Origin: Pseudomonas sputi
Lineage (GTDB): Bacteria; Pseudomonadota; Gammaproteobacteria; Pseudomonadales; Pseudomonadaceae
Reading direction: 5' to 3'
NCBI RefSeq assembly: GCF_021603585.1
Contig: NZ_BQHI01000031.1
Coordinates: forward strand, 1-53,354
DNA length: 53,354 nucleotides
Both the position numbers and the translations under genes were made by a program. Below are positions 28,829-38,946 of this stretch, piece by piece (the first letter of the stretch is position 1; each line of letters starts with the position of its first letter). The notes beneath the pieces were generated by a model. It was not told the DNA's origin. It did not search any database and saw only the letters and a list, made by a program, of their open reading frames with translations.

Positions 28829-29398
28829 TCAGTTGGACGTCTTGGCCATCTGCTGATCCGACGCCCGCCAGATCAGGCGCGTGGTGTCGTAACCCTGCTG
28901 ACGTGCCTTGCTCAGCAGTTCCTCACGCACCACACCGTTGACGGTCGGCGTGCGGGACAACAGCCACAGGTAGCGACGACTCGGGTCACCCACGAGGGCA
29001 GTCTTGTAGTCATCGCTGACATACAGCACCCAGTACTGCCCCTTCGCCACACCCGGAATCAGGCGCGAGAACCAGGTATCGAACTCGACCCACAGCTTGT
29101 CAGTCTTGCCCGGCACTTGGGGATAGGCCGTGCCTTTGGCCTCTTCCCACTGCCAGTCTGCCGTCAGGCAGCGGTTGTACACCGCGATATTGCCGTCGGG
29201 TTTGAGCGAGTAACGGGCTTCGGATTGCGCGCAATTGCGCTGGAAATACATCGGCAGACGCGCCAGTTCGTACCAGGTGCCCTGGTAACGCTTGAGATTG
29301 ACACTGTTGACCGTCTTCGGCGCCAGCGGATCTTCACCGGACGTGGCGCAGCCGGCCAATACCAGGCCGGCCAAAAGGACAAGCAATAACCGCTTCAT
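28829..29398 (-). CDS. blc: Outer-membrane lipocalin Blc
   Basis: This 189-residue lipoprotein has signal and lipobox LVLAGC (cleavage before Cys). The lipocalin first motif GTWYELARLPMYFQRNC, the middle YWVLYVSDDYKTALVGDP and the end motif LWLLSRTPTV are all present. Blc-type lipocalins are anchored in the outer membrane and bind lysophospholipids. The gene order with a small lipoprotein immediately upstream (31-base gap) implies an operon. The start MKRLLLVLLAG is the natural signal peptide. Confidence 0.93.
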   Translation of the reverse strand: MKRLLLVLLAGLVLAGCATSGEDPLAPKTVNSVNLKRYQGTWYELARLPMYFQRNCAQSEARYSLKPDGNIAVYNRCLTADWQWEEAKGTAYPQVPGKTDKLWVEFDTWFSRLIPGVAKGQYWVLYVSDDYKTALVGDPSRRYLWLLSRTPTVNGVVREELLSKARQQGYDTTRLIWRASDQQMAKTSN

Positions 29399-29429
29399 TG
29401 TTTTTCTCCCGTGGGCGCGTGGCCCCGGT

Positions 29430-29684
29430 TTACTTCAGGCCTTGGCCGGAAAACATCAGCACTTTGTCACCGGCGTACTGCACGCTGATAAAGCTGTTCT
29501 TGTCGCCCCAGGTGCAACTGGACATGCCGAGCGCGCCCGAGCAATCGGTGGGCTTGCCGAGCAGCGTCTCGACCTCGGCCTTGGCCATGCCGGCCGAGAG
29601 CTTCGAATAGTTTTCCTGATTGACCTTGCTGCATGCGGCCAACAGCACGCAAAACGACAGAAGGGCGATAGATCGCAGCGACAT
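29430..29684 (-). CDS. Small lipoprotein, SmpA/DUF3862-like
   Basis: This 84-residue protein starts MSLRSIALLSFCVLLAAC, a lipoprotein signal with lipobox LLAAC. The mature part (NQENYSKLSAGMAKAEVETLLGKPTDC...SCTWG...ISVQYAGDKVL) resembles the BamE/SmpA-like fold of DUF3862, with the typical MAKAEVETLLGKPT turn. Two cysteines may form a disulphide. ATG at 29684 follows AGGAG. It probably forms a short operon with blc. The function is unknown. Confidence 0.8.
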   Translation of the reverse strand: MSLRSIALLSFCVLLAACSKVNQENYSKLSAGMAKAEVETLLGKPTDCSGALGMSSCTWGDKNSFISVQYAGDKVLMFSGQGLK

Positions 29685-29967
29685 GGGGTAACTCCTGGAA
29701 CGGAAGGGGGGTGGCATGGTGCCAACCAGAAGCTTAGAAGAGAAAACCCCTGTCTGGTTCCCTGCGACACTGGCTATTTATTCGCCCGCTCGTCCGGCTT
29801 TTGTCGGCAAAATCAGACAGTTCATCGGGCTGTTGCGCATTTCGTCGCCTTTCGCCAAAACCGCCTAATCTTTGGCGCGCCGTGGTCGAAATAACAGCAG
29901 CGCAAAGCCCCGGACTGTGGCAAATTGCCGCCCTTTCTTGACCAGCCCCTTCGCGGTAGCTCCCTTA

Positions 29968-31860
29968 ATGACCAGAAACATGAAATTCAGCCACAAGATC
30001 TTGTTGGCTGCCGCCCTGGTGGTGGCCGTTGCGTTCGCCTGTTTCATTTTGTTCAACGACTATCGCCAGCGCGAAGCCCTGCAGAGCAGCACCGAAGCGT
30101 CGATGCAGGAACTGGGCAGCCTGACCACCAGCAACATCCAGACCTGGCTGGAAAGCCGCATCCAGTTGCTGCAATCGATGGCGCAGCAAGTTGTCGCCGA
30201 CGGCAACGCCCCGGCCAGCCTGAAACGCATCATCGACCTGCCCGCCTACACCGGCAACTTCCAGCTCAGCTACTTTGGCGGCGCCGACGGCGTGATGTTC
30301 TCGGTCCCGGCCGGCAACCGTGCGCCGGATTACGACCCGCGCGCCCGTGGCTGGTACAAGGCAGCCAACACAGCACAACAGACCATCGTCACCGAACCGT
30401 ACATCGCCGCTTCCTCGGGCAAACTGGTGATCACGGTCGCCACCCCGGTGCAGCGCCAGGGCCAGATGATCGGTGTGGCCGGTGCCGACATCGACCTGTC
30501 CAGTATCAGCGCGATCATCAACTCGCTGAACTTCGGCGGCCACGGCCATGCGTTCATCGTCGGCGCCGACGGCAAGATCCTGATCCACCCGGACAGCAAA
30601 CTGGTGCTCAAGACCCTGGCCGAGGCCTATCCCAACGGTGCACCGAAAGTCAGCCCGGGCCTGAAAGAGGTCGAGTTCGACGGCAAGACCCAGCTAATCT
30701 CCTTCACCCGCGTCAACGGCGTGCCGTCGGCCGACTGGTACGTGGCGCTGGTGCTGGACAAGGACACCGCGTTCTCGATGCTCAGCGAATTCCGTACCTC
30801 GGCGCTGATCGCCATGGTCATTGCCGTGGTGATCATCATCGCCCTGCTCGGCATGCTGATCCGCGTGCTGATGCAGCCGCTGCTGACCATGGGCCGCGCC
30901 ATGCATGACATCGCCGAAGGCGAAGGTGACCTGACCAAACGCCTGACCATCCACGGCCACGATGAATTCGGTGCGCTGGGGCTGTCGTTCAACCGTTTCG
31001 TCGAGCGTATCCACACCTCGATCCGCGAAGTGTCGTCGGCCACCGGGCAAGTCAATGAAGTCGCCTTGCGCGTGGTCGCGGCGTCGAACTCGTCGATGTT
31101 CAACTCCGACCAGCAGGCCTCGCGCACCAACAGCGTGGCCGCCGCGATCAACCAGCTCGGCGCCGCCGCTCAGGAAATCGCCCAGAACGCCGCCCTCGCC
31201 TCGCAACATTCCAGCGATGCGCGCAGCCTGGCCGAAGACGGCCAGCAGGTGGTGGATAAAACCATCCATGCGATGCAGCAACTGTCGGCGAAGATCAGCG
31301 ACTCCTGCGGCAATATCGAAACCCTGAACAGCAACACCGTGAACATCGGGCAGATTCTGGAAGTGATCACCAGCATCTCCCAACAGACCAACCTGCTGGC
31401 GCTCAACGCGGCCATTGAAGCGGCTCGTGCCGGTGAGGCCGGTCGCGGTTTCGCCGTGGTCGCCGACGAAGTCCGCAACCTGGCGCACCGCACCCAGGAT
31501 TCGGCGCAGCAAGTGCAGAAGATGATTGAAGAGCTGCAGGTCGGCGCGCGTCAGGCGGTCGGCATCATGACCGAGAGCCAGCGTGAGAGCGAAAGCAGCG
31601 TCGGCATCGCCAACCTGGCCGGCGAACGCCTGGGCAGCGTGACCCAGCGCATCGGCGAGATCGACGGCATGAACCAGTCGGTGGCGACGGCAACGGAAGA
31701 GCAGACGGCGGTGGTCGAGTCGATCAACGTGGATATCAACGAGATCAACACGCTGAATCAGGAAGGTGTGGAAAACTTGCAGGCGACGTTGCGCGCTTGT
31801 GCGGATCTGGAGCAGCAGGCGGCGCGGTTGAAGCAGTTGGTGGGTAGCTTCAGGATCTAA
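29968..31860 (+). CDS. Methyl-accepting chemotaxis protein with dCACHE sensor (PctA-like, amino acid type)
   Basis: This 630-residue chemoreceptor has a transmembrane helix near residues 12-33 and a periplasmic double-CACHE domain. The sensor contains [32 protein letters not shown] and GADIDLSS. These hold the Arg, Trp, Tyr, Tyr and Asp positions of the amino acid-binding dCACHE motif of PctA. A second transmembrane helix (about 275-300), a HAMP domain and a signalling domain with [28 protein letters not shown] follow. Amino acid sensing is inferred; the ligand is untested. The start is uncertain between 29968 and 29980, as neither has a clear ribosome site. It adjoins the hut region. Confidence 0.9.
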   Translation: MTRNMKFSHKILLAAALVVAVAFACFILFNDYRQREALQSSTEASMQELGSLTTSNIQTWLESRIQLLQSMAQQVVADGNAPASLKRIIDLPAYTGNFQLSYFGGADGVMFSVPAGNRAPDYDPRARGWYKAANTAQQTIVTEPYIAASSGKLVITVATPVQRQGQMIGVAGADIDLSSISAIINSLNFGGHGHAFIVGADGKILIHPDSKLVLKTLAEAYPNGAPKVSPGLKEVEFDGKTQLISFTRVNGVPSADWYVALVLDKDTAFSMLSEFRTSALIAMVIAVVIIIALLGMLIRVLMQPLLTMGRAMHDIAEGEGDLTKRLTIHGHDEFGALGLSFNRFVERIHTSIREVSSATGQVNEVALRVVAASNSSMFNSDQQASRTNSVAAAINQLGAAAQEIAQNAALASQHSSDARSLAEDGQQVVDKTIHAMQQLSAKISDSCGNIETLNSNTVNIGQILEVITSISQQTNLLALNAAIEAARAGEAGRGFAVVADEVRNLAHRTQDSAQQVQKMIEELQVGARQAVGIMTESQRESESSVGIANLAGERLGSVTQRIGEIDGMNQSVATATEEQTAVVESINVDINEINTLNQEGVENLQATLRACADLEQQAARLKQLVGSFRI

Positions 31861-31896
31861 GATCAAGATCAAGAGCTACCCCCTCATCGGAACGCC

Positions 31897-32058
31897 GCCC
31901 GCCCATCCCTCTCCCCCAGGGGGGCGAGGGGGAAAGGGAGCAGATCTTCAAGCTTTTCAAACCTGAGTTCGACTGGATAGTTCAGGTCGATGTATATCGA
32001 AAGAACAACGCGGTCAGTCCCCTCTCCCTCCGGGAGAGGGTTAGGGTGAGGACCGGTT
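31897..32058. repeat. Composite repeat of two CCCTCTCCC-type palindromes
   Basis: CATCCCTCTCCCCCAGGGGGGCGAGGGGGAAAG (about 31900-31938) and CCCCTCTCCCTCCGGGAGAGGG (about 32019-32040), followed by TTAGGGTGAGG, form two hairpins about 80 bases apart. It looks like a second repetitive family unlike the GTTCCCACG group. It fills the gap between the chemoreceptor and the DUF924 gene. Confidence 0.65.
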
Positions 32059-32089
32059 TTAGAGGCTGCCGAAAATCGCCCTAAAACCG
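32054..32089. repeat. Inverted repeat spanning the DUF924 stop codon
   Basis: CGGTTTTAG and CTAAAACCG, 18 bases apart, form a perfect 9-bp stem that includes the TAG stop of the minus-strand gene. It may act as a weak terminator for that gene. Confidence 0.5.
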
Positions 32090-32683
32090 CGACCCCGGCT
32101 CTTTCAAAAACTCCAGCTCCTCAACCGTAGACTCCCGCCCCAACACCGCATTGCGATGCGGAAACCGTCCAAACCGCGCAATCACCTTCTGATGCCGCTC
32201 GGCATAATCAAGGTTGTCGGCAAACACCCCGCGCTCCGCCTCCGGCTGCTCAGCCACCAGATCAATGAATCGCGAGACGGCTTCATTCTGCACTGCGAGG
32301 TTTTCGCAATGTTCGAAGACGAGGTAGATGAAGAGTCGCTGGATCGGTTTCAACTGCCGATCGAAGTCTGCAGCAATTCCCTGAGCAACCAGTTTCTGCG
32401 CCCGTAGATCGCCGGAAAAAGCCTTGGGCGTATCGCGAAAGATCATTCGCGGAAGTTGGTCGAGCAACAGCACGACCGCCAGCCAACCTTCGGGACATTG
32501 CGTCCACTCGGTCAATTCGCCAGCGAGGGCCTGATCGACCAAGACCCCGAAACGCTCACGCGCTTCGAGGTCCTGGCTGTCTTTCTTGCCAAACCACAAC
32601 TTGCCCTGTTGCGCCGAAACTTCAGTGGCTGATTCGGCATGACCGAACCACCAATCGAGCAACGGCTGCCAGGGCGCGGTCAT
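32081..32683 (-). CDS. DUF924 family protein
   Basis: This 200-residue soluble, mostly helical protein belongs to DUF924. The family motifs WFGHAES, WLAVVLLLDQLPRMIFRDTPKAFSGD, QRLFIYLVFEHCENLAVQ and the C-terminal GRFPHRNAVLGRESTVEELEFL are all visible. The FPHRN motif and the DQLPRNIYR-like stretch suggest a conserved active pocket, but no biochemical function is established. It lies three bases after fbp and may be co-transcribed with it. Confidence 0.88.
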   Translation of the reverse strand: MTAPWQPLLDWWFGHAESATEVSAQQGKLWFGKKDSQDLEARERFGVLVDQALAGELTEWTQCPEGWLAVVLLLDQLPRMIFRDTPKAFSGDLRAQKLVAQGIAADFDRQLKPIQRLFIYLVFEHCENLAVQNEAVSRFIDLVAEQPEAERGVFADNLDYAERHQKVIARFGRFPHRNAVLGRESTVEELEFLKEPGSRF

Positions 32684-32686
32684 GGG

Positions 32687-33697
32687 TTATTCCTTGTGGT
32701 AAGCCGTGGCGCGGGCGACTTCTTCTTTCGAGCCGAGGAACACCGCGACGCGCTGGTGCAGGCCTTCAGGCTTGATGTCGAGGATGCGCTGGTGGCCGTC
32801 GGTGGAAGCGCCGCCTGCCTGTTCCACCAGGAACGACATCGGGTTGGCTTCGTACATCAGGCGCAGTTTGCCTGGCTTGGACGGCTCGCGGCTGTCACGC
32901 GGGTACATGAACAGACCACCGCGGGTCAGGATGCGGTGCACGTCGGCAACCATCGCCGCGACCCAGCGCATGTTGTAGTTCTTTTTCAGCGGACCTTCTT
33001 CACCGGCCAGCAATTCCGAAACGTAGCGCTGTACCGGAGCTTCCCAGTGACGCTGGTTGGACATGTTGATGGCGAATTCCTGGGTGGTTTCAGGAATGGT
33101 GATGTCTTCGTGGGTCAGCACGAAGCTGCCCATTTCGCGGTCCAGGGTGAAGCCTTTGACGCCGTGGCCCAGGGTCAGCACCAGCATGGTCTGCGGGCCG
33201 TAGATGGCGTAACCGGCAGCCACCTGCTGGGTACCCGGCTGCAGGAAGGCCTTTTCATCCAGGGCTTCGTTCTGGCTCAGGTATTCGTTCGGGCAACGCA
33301 GCACGGAGAAGATGGTGCCGACCGGGGCATTGATGTCGATGTTCGACGAACCGTCCAGCGGGTCGAATACCAGCAGGTAGGCGCCTTTCGGGTATTTGCC
33401 CGGAATCTGGTAGGCGTTGTCCATTTCTTCGGACGCCATGCCGGCCAGGTGACCGCCCCACTCGTTGGCTTCAAGCAGGATTTCGTTCGACAGCACGTCG
33501 AGCTTCTTCTGCACTTCGCCCTGCACGTTTTCCGTGCCCATGCTGCCCAGAACGCCACCCAGGGCGCCTTTGGACACGGCGTGGCTGATCTCCTTGCAGG
33601 CACGCGCCACCACTTCGATCAGGAAACGCAGATCGGCAGGAGTGTTGTTGCTGCGGGTCTGCTCAATCAAATAGCGACTCAGGGTAACGCGGGACAT
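32687..33697 (-). CDS. fbp: Class I fructose-1,6-bisphosphatase
   Basis: This 336-residue gluconeogenic enzyme hydrolyses fructose-1,6-bisphosphate to fructose-6-phosphate. The metal-binding and active-site motif [22 protein letters not shown] is at about residues 110-131. The signature with the allosteric/active loop [23 protein letters not shown] is near 270. The start [15 protein letters not shown] is typical. Pseudomonads need it because hexose is degraded by Entner-Doudoroff, so it serves gluconeogenesis from amino acids such as histidine-derived glutamate. Confidence 0.96.
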   Translation of the reverse strand: MSRVTLSRYLIEQTRSNNTPADLRFLIEVVARACKEISHAVSKGALGGVLGSMGTENVQGEVQKKLDVLSNEILLEANEWGGHLAGMASEEMDNAYQIPGKYPKGAYLLVFDPLDGSSNIDINAPVGTIFSVLRCPNEYLSQNEALDEKAFLQPGTQQVAAGYAIYGPQTMLVLTLGHGVKGFTLDREMGSFVLTHEDITIPETTQEFAINMSNQRHWEAPVQRYVSELLAGEEGPLKKNYNMRWVAAMVADVHRILTRGGLFMYPRDSREPSKPGKLRLMYEANPMSFLVEQAGGASTDGHQRILDIKPEGLHQRVAVFLGSKEEVARATAYHKE

Positions 33698-33892
33698 GGA
33701 CGGCTCCGGTGGAATGGGGGGCTAAAAACCCGCGCAGTTTACAGGGAGTCTGAAACCGTAGCGAGCAATGACGCCCGGTAACGTGCGTCGGGGGCAATTC
33801 CTGCTATCAGACGTGATCGAACCGAGAGAGTTCAGGCACCGGATCCAGCGTAGTTGGAAACCCGACGGGTGTGGAGGTCACACCCGCCATAT

Positions 33893-35257
33893 TCAGGATT
33901 TGGCCGACGGCTTGCGCAGCAGACTGATGGCCATCACCGCCAGAAACAGCACACTGAGCAGCAACACCGCCCACAGGCCGAACGTCTTCCAGTGGGTGTC
34001 GGTGGTCGCAGCCGTGGTGGCCGTCGAGGTCTGAGTCACCAGCGCTTCACCCTGCACCGTGGCCTTGCCCAGCGTCGCCAGTTTCTCCGGTTTGAAATCG
34101 GGGATCAGCGTGGTCAGCGGCAGGTTCGCCGTCTTCACGGTCGGATTGCCCAGCGCCAGGCTGTAAGGCCCGTCGCCGCGTGCAAGGAAGATCACCTGAG
34201 TGGCGCGCACCGCGTATTTCACGCTCGGCGCCTGCTCGCCGAGACCGCCGCCGCGTTCGTCGACCGTGAGTTTCAACTGCTGCACGGTCTGGCCGTAGAG
34301 CTGCAATTCGTTCTGCACCACGTCCTGGCCATTCTGGGTCAGGCGATAGAGCAAGCCGCTGCTCAGCGGTTGCCACGGCAGGCTGCTTTCGCGACGCCCC
34401 GACAGTGTCACCGGTGCCAGGCTGTTGGCCTGCTTCAGTTCGACCTGCACGCGCTCGATGTTCAGCCCCATCGGCAACTGCCAGGTGTACTCCCCGGCCT
34501 TGCCGCTGCTGCCGCCCAGTGCCGGCGACCAGACCAGTGGCAGCGGCAGGTTGCGCGGGTCGCTGCTTTTCAATTGCGCCGACGTCAGGACCGGCGCCGA
34601 GGCCGGCGAATCCCACAGTAGACGCAGATACCGCGCCGACTGCCCCGGCAGCGCCACTTCATGCTGCTCGACCCGTTCGTCGGCAAAGGTCAGGCGCGCG
34701 ACCTGGCCTTCGCCCCAGGTTTGCCAGTGCTGCAGGTCGTCGCTGGCCTCGATGCTGAACCGCTGGAAGCCGTCGCGCTCGCTGGTCCAGTCGAGGATCA
34801 ATTGCTGCAACGGCGCCTTGATCGCACTGGCGTCGAGCAGCCAGCCACGCAGCACTTCCTCGCCCGCTTCAAGCTGACTGGACGGCTGCACTTCCACCAG
34901 CGTGCCCGTAGTGGTGGATTGCACGCGCACGCTTGGCGCGCGTTCGGTGGCATCCGCCGAGTTGTACAGCGGGAACCACTTCACCTCATGCAACTGGCCA
35001 TCGTCGCGGGTCTGCGCCGACTCCCGGGCCAGCGCATAGGCCTGCGGCTCTCCGGCGGCGTTGAACACCCGCAGGTCGCTCAGATCAGTCTGACGCGCCT
35101 GCAACTGCACGCTCAGCGGCAATTCGAGGCGATACCACGGGCCAGAACCGCTGACCGACAACGGCACTTGCGCGGCGAAGTCCGCCGGTTTTTCCTGGGC
35201 GCCGGCCATCATGGCCACCCCCAGCAACCACCACCCGAGATTAAGCTTGCGACTCAA
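33893..35257 (-). CDS. DUF3999 family protein, periplasmic with C-terminal anchor
   Basis: This 454-residue protein starts with a hydrophobic signal-like segment (LGWWLLGVAMMAGAQ) and ends with a single transmembrane helix (LWAVLLLSVLFLAVMAISLL) plus RKPS. The periplasmic part is beta-rich, in line with DUF3999. TTG at 35257 is the only start with a good ribosome site (AAGGAG, 7 bases) and overlaps the DUF2339 stop by four bases. A longer same-frame reading on the minus strand is a shadow of the DUF2339 gene. The tight coupling suggests that the two proteins act together in the envelope. The function is unknown. Confidence 0.82.
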   Translation of the reverse strand: MSRKLNLGWWLLGVAMMAGAQEKPADFAAQVPLSVSGSGPWYRLELPLSVQLQARQTDLSDLRVFNAAGEPQAYALARESAQTRDDGQLHEVKWFPLYNSADATERAPSVRVQSTTTGTLVEVQPSSQLEAGEEVLRGWLLDASAIKAPLQQLILDWTSERDGFQRFSIEASDDLQHWQTWGEGQVARLTFADERVEQHEVALPGQSARYLRLLWDSPASAPVLTSAQLKSSDPRNLPLPLVWSPALGGSSGKAGEYTWQLPMGLNIERVQVELKQANSLAPVTLSGRRESSLPWQPLSSGLLYRLTQNGQDVVQNELQLYGQTVQQLKLTVDERGGGLGEQAPSVKYAVRATQVIFLARGDGPYSLALGNPTVKTANLPLTTLIPDFKPEKLATLGKATVQGEALVTQTSTATTAATTDTHWKTFGLWAVLLLSVLFLAVMAISLLRKPSAKS

Positions 35258-38200
35258 GACGACACTCCTTCGGTTTCCGGGGTCGGTTTGTCCGCCGCCG
35301 GTGCAACTTCGGCGCGTTTGGGCGGCAGCGGCGCAAAGTAGCCCACCACCAGCAGCAACACGCCGACGCCGATGAACGAGACGATCCGGGCCAGTCCGCC
35401 ACGGTTGCTCAATTCGACAAAAATCAATTTGGCCACCACCAGCGCAATCAGCGCCGCGCCGATCAGCCACACTTCGCGGCGATGGCGCAGGTGCCCGCCG
35501 ATCATCAGCCCGAGCGCCATCAGCGTCCAGACGATGGACAAGCCGGCCTGCACCAGCATCGAGTCGAGCAGCAGATCCAGCTCGAACGGAATCCCCGCCC
35601 AATGGTGCGCGGCGCGGGTCACCAGCGCGGTGCAGAACGCAAACAAGGAAACGCCAGCGATCAGTTGCGTCGCGTAAGCGGCATAGTCCTGGCGGATCGA
35701 CAGCTCGGCAACGGCACTGCGCGACCAGACGGAAACCCCGAACAGCGCAAACAGCAGACCCAATTCCAGCGGGTTGAGCAGCGGCACGTAAGGCAGCGGC
35801 TCGGCGTTGCCATCGCTGATGCCATTGGCCAGCCAGAACCAGACCAGCATCAGCACCGCCAGCGGCGCCGCCGCGTACAGGCGATATTCGCGAGGGAACG
35901 CCGCCACCGGCCATGGCCACTGACGCGGTGCGGCCATCAGCAACAGATACACGCTCGGCAGAATCGCCCAACCCAGCCAGCGCCAGGCATTGTATTGCTC
36001 GGACAACAGCAGCAGGCCGTAGCGCAACTCCAGCGCCAGCACGCCGATCAGCAGCCAGCAACCGAGCACATGCGCGGTGCTCAAGGCCCGGGCCGGCAGG
36101 CTCGGTGCCAGACGTCGCAGGCTGATGAAATGCACGACGAACACCGCCGCCCACGCCAGCCAGCCGAAGTCCGCCGCCGGGTGAAAACGCGAATGCCACG
36201 CGGCCAGCAACACCAGCCCGGCCGCCGGAATCAGCAAGGTGCAAAGCAGACCGAGCGACGGCCATTTCAGACGCAAGGCCAACAGCGTCCACAACGCGAC
36301 GCTCAGCGCAGCGACCAGCAGCAACAGTGGCGCCTGCAGATTCAACGGCGCAAACCGCAGCACTTCGCTGACCCACGCCAGCGCCCACCAACCGGCGCCC
36401 CACACCAGCAATACTTCCGACAGTCGCTGCAGACTCAGCACATCGAACGCCGAGGCGTGATTGCCCAATTGCAGGCGCCACGCCCCGATCATTGCCGCCA
36501 GACCCAGCACCAGCGGCGTCCAGAATCCGCCATGGGCCAGCGGTCGCAGCCCCTCGCTGGACAACGGCCCGAGCAGCTCGGGGCCGGCCAGCAGAAACGC
36601 CGCGCCGCCGATCAACTGCAACAACAATCCGAACACAAAACTCACGCGCTGCTTGAGGTACAGACTGAGCCAGATGATCAGCAAGCCACTGGCCGCCCAC
36701 ACTGCGCTCGCGGTCTGCCACGGCAGCACGAACAGCACCGCCAGATTGATCAGCACCAGCCCCGCCAGCAGCACCACCGACAAACCGCGCAGCAGCCGCA
36801 CATCGCTGCGCACCATCTCGTCACGCGCCGCCAGCAACATACCGGCGATCAGCGCCAGACCGATCAGCGAAGCGCTGAGCAAACCGCTCCAGCCCGCGCT
36901 GAACACGGCCGCCGAATCCTCGCCCGCCCCTTGCAGGCGCAACAGGAATAACGCCCCGCCGAGCAACTGCACGGCAAACGCGGTGAACAGGAACGTGCGC
37001 GATTGCAGGCGCAAGCCAACAAACAACGTCGCCAGCCCGGCCAATGCCCAACTGATCGCCGTGCCCTGAGTGAAGAAGAACAGCGGCGCGAGCAGATACA
37101 GGAAGGTCAGCCCCAGACACGCCAGCGCCGGCAGCCCCTGACGCTCCCACGGCGAAACCTGCTCCGGCAACGCCTTGCGCAATTGATAGAAGCTGAACAG
37201 CAACGCCGCGCCGAGCATCAGCGCGCCCAGCGGCGCAGCGTCGAGCAGGCTGCTTTCGCCAACACGCAACTGACTGAGAAACGCCAGCGCCGAACCCAGT
37301 TGCAGCAGCAACGCGAAGGCCCGGGCCAACGGCCGGTGCTGACGCACGCCGAGCCAGAAAATCCCCGCGCCCTCCACCGCCCACGCGGCGGACGTCCAGC
37401 GCGCATCCAGCCCCAGCGGAATCGCCAGGCTGGCGAAAATCACCCCGAGCGCCAGGCAAGTCTCGCCCAGTAACATCGCCCGGCCACCCATCAACACTTT
37501 GGCCAGGGCCATATAAATCATGCCCAGCGCCAGCGCACTGAACGCAGCCGCGAATTCCAGATGCTGCACCAACGCGAATTGCAGGCCGAAACCCACCAGC
37601 GGCGGACCGAACAGCATCGTCCCATCGACGTAGTCACCCTTGCGCGCCGACCAGTGCAGCAGCGCCTCGCGATTGCTCTCCTCTGGGGCGTCCGGCATGT
37701 CCAGCAATTTGCGCCGGGCGAACAGCAGGCCGATGGCCAGGTACATCAGGAAGAACAGAATCAGGAACGGTTCGGTGCTCCACAGCAGTTCCGGCGTGTA
37801 CGAACGCAGGCCCCAGGCAAAACCGATACCGAAGGTGCCGACGAAACCGATCAGGTTGAGCAGGCGCCAGGCCTTGAACCAGGCGATGGCCAGAATGCCG
37901 GCGTTGAGCAAGGCGAAATAACTGAACAGCGCGACATGGTTACCGGCGCCGGTCGAGGTCAGGATCGGCGCGGCGAACCCGCCCAGCGCGGCGACGCAGG
38001 CCAGGGCGAGGGAATCCTGGGTAATGGCCAGAATGGCCGAAAACACCGTCACCGCCACCAGCAAGCCCAGCGCGGCAGACGGATCGAGTAGCGGATGCAG
38101 ACGCATCGCCGCAAACACCGTCAGGTACAGCACCGCGATCCCGGTGCCTTGGAGCATCAAGGCGTAGCTGTTGTTGCGATGGCGCAACCACCAGCCCAGC

Positions 38201-38844
38201 GCCAGCAAGCCCAGCGCTGCCGCCGCGACTCCGGCGTAACGCAACTCGATCGGCACCACCATGCCTTCGGTGGCGTAGCGCAGCAGGAACGCCAGACCGA
38301 AAAACAACAGCACCACGCCGACCCGCAGCACGGTGTTGCCACCGAACAGCCAGTTGCGCGCAGCGCTGATGCCGCGCTCGATGAAGTTCGGGCCACGGGG
38401 TTCGGCGGGTTGTCGGGGTTCAGGCGTAACGGCGTCCAGACGCCAGGCATCGACCGGCAGCGGCTGGCTGGATTCGCTGGCGGCGACGGCAACAGGTTCG
38501 AGTTCGGGCGGCAGTTCCCAGACCAGCTCGGGTTCTGCGGCAGAGGGTTGTTCAACTACCGTGGCGGGTTCAACGACCGTTACGCTGGCCGGCGCGACGC
38601 TCGGCGGCGCTGGTGAATGCGCCGGAGCGCCTTCCAGCAGGAACAGGCGCTGCTCGACACCCTGCAACGCGATCTTCACGTGATCCAGCTGACGCTGTTG
38701 CTCGGCGGCCTGTGAACCGAGCCGGGCAATGCGCATCGCCTGGCCGATGGCGAGCCCGAGCAAGGCACCCAACAGCGCATCGCTGAACGACTCGTCGAGC
38801 AGCCAGCCGAGCAGCAGCCCGATCAACATGAACATCCATTGCAT
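35254..38844 (-). CDS. Very large DUF2339 polytopic membrane protein
   Basis: This 1196-residue protein begins with one helix (MFMLIGLLLGWLLDESFSDAL), then a coiled-coil (QAAEQQRQLDHVKIALQGVEQRL) and a Pro/Val-rich linker. The rest is a long series of hydrophobic stretches, probably more than 25 transmembrane helices. DUF2339 members have this architecture. It is coupled to the downstream DUF3999 gene, TTG overlapping TGA. ATG at 38844 follows AGGGA; longer frames extend upstream into the gap. No transport or enzymatic motif is recognised. The pair is conserved in pseudomonads at this place (next to fbp), but its role is unknown. Confidence 0.85.
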   Translation of the reverse strand: MQWMFMLIGLLLGWLLDESFSDALLGALLGLAIGQAMRIARLGSQAAEQQRQLDHVKIALQGVEQRLFLLEGAPAHSPAPPSVAPASVTVVEPATVVEQPSAAEPELVWELPPELEPVAVAASESSQPLPVDAWRLDAVTPEPRQPAEPRGPNFIERGISAARNWLFGGNTVLRVGVVLLFFGLAFLLRYATEGMVVPIELRYAGVAAAALGLLALGWWLRHRNNSYALMLQGTGIAVLYLTVFAAMRLHPLLDPSAALGLLVAVTVFSAILAITQDSLALACVAALGGFAAPILTSTGAGNHVALFSYFALLNAGILAIAWFKAWRLLNLIGFVGTFGIGFAWGLRSYTPELLWSTEPFLILFFLMYLAIGLLFARRKLLDMPDAPEESNREALLHWSARKGDYVDGTMLFGPPLVGFGLQFALVQHLEFAAAFSALALGMIYMALAKVLMGGRAMLLGETCLALGVIFASLAIPLGLDARWTSAAWAVEGAGIFWLGVRQHRPLARAFALLLQLGSALAFLSQLRVGESSLLDAAPLGALMLGAALLFSFYQLRKALPEQVSPWERQGLPALACLGLTFLYLLAPLFFFTQGTAISWALAGLATLFVGLRLQSRTFLFTAFAVQLLGGALFLLRLQGAGEDSAAVFSAGWSGLLSASLIGLALIAGMLLAARDEMVRSDVRLLRGLSVVLLAGLVLINLAVLFVLPWQTASAVWAASGLLIIWLSLYLKQRVSFVFGLLLQLIGGAAFLLAGPELLGPLSSEGLRPLAHGGFWTPLVLGLAAMIGAWRLQLGNHASAFDVLSLQRLSEVLLVWGAGWWALAWVSEVLRFAPLNLQAPLLLLVAALSVALWTLLALRLKWPSLGLLCTLLIPAAGLVLLAAWHSRFHPAADFGWLAWAAVFVVHFISLRRLAPSLPARALSTAHVLGCWLLIGVLALELRYGLLLLSEQYNAWRWLGWAILPSVYLLLMAAPRQWPWPVAAFPREYRLYAAAPLAVLMLVWFWLANGISDGNAEPLPYVPLLNPLELGLLFALFGVSVWSRSAVAELSIRQDYAAYATQLIAGVSLFAFCTALVTRAAHHWAGIPFELDLLLDSMLVQAGLSIVWTLMALGLMIGGHLRHRREVWLIGAALIALVVAKLIFVELSNRGGLARIVSFIGVGVLLLVVGYFAPLPPKRAEVAPAADKPTPETEGVSS

Positions 38845-38946
38845 GGTCGATATCCCTGAGCAACCCCGTGGCGGGGCGGAACCAAGGCTCAGTATATCGG
38901 CCCGGCCCAACAATCGTGGGGCCGGGCGCACATTTGTCGCTAAAAG

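Noticed and set aside
29685-29967. Promoter for the dCACHE chemoreceptor
   Set aside because: No GCCGATAA-type or good -35/-10 pair was convincing in this gap.
33893-36721. A 942-codon minus-strand frame running through the DUF3999 gene
   Set aside because: Its first half is in a different frame of the DUF2339 gene with repetitive Gly/Ala/Val. The real protein starts at TTG 35257.
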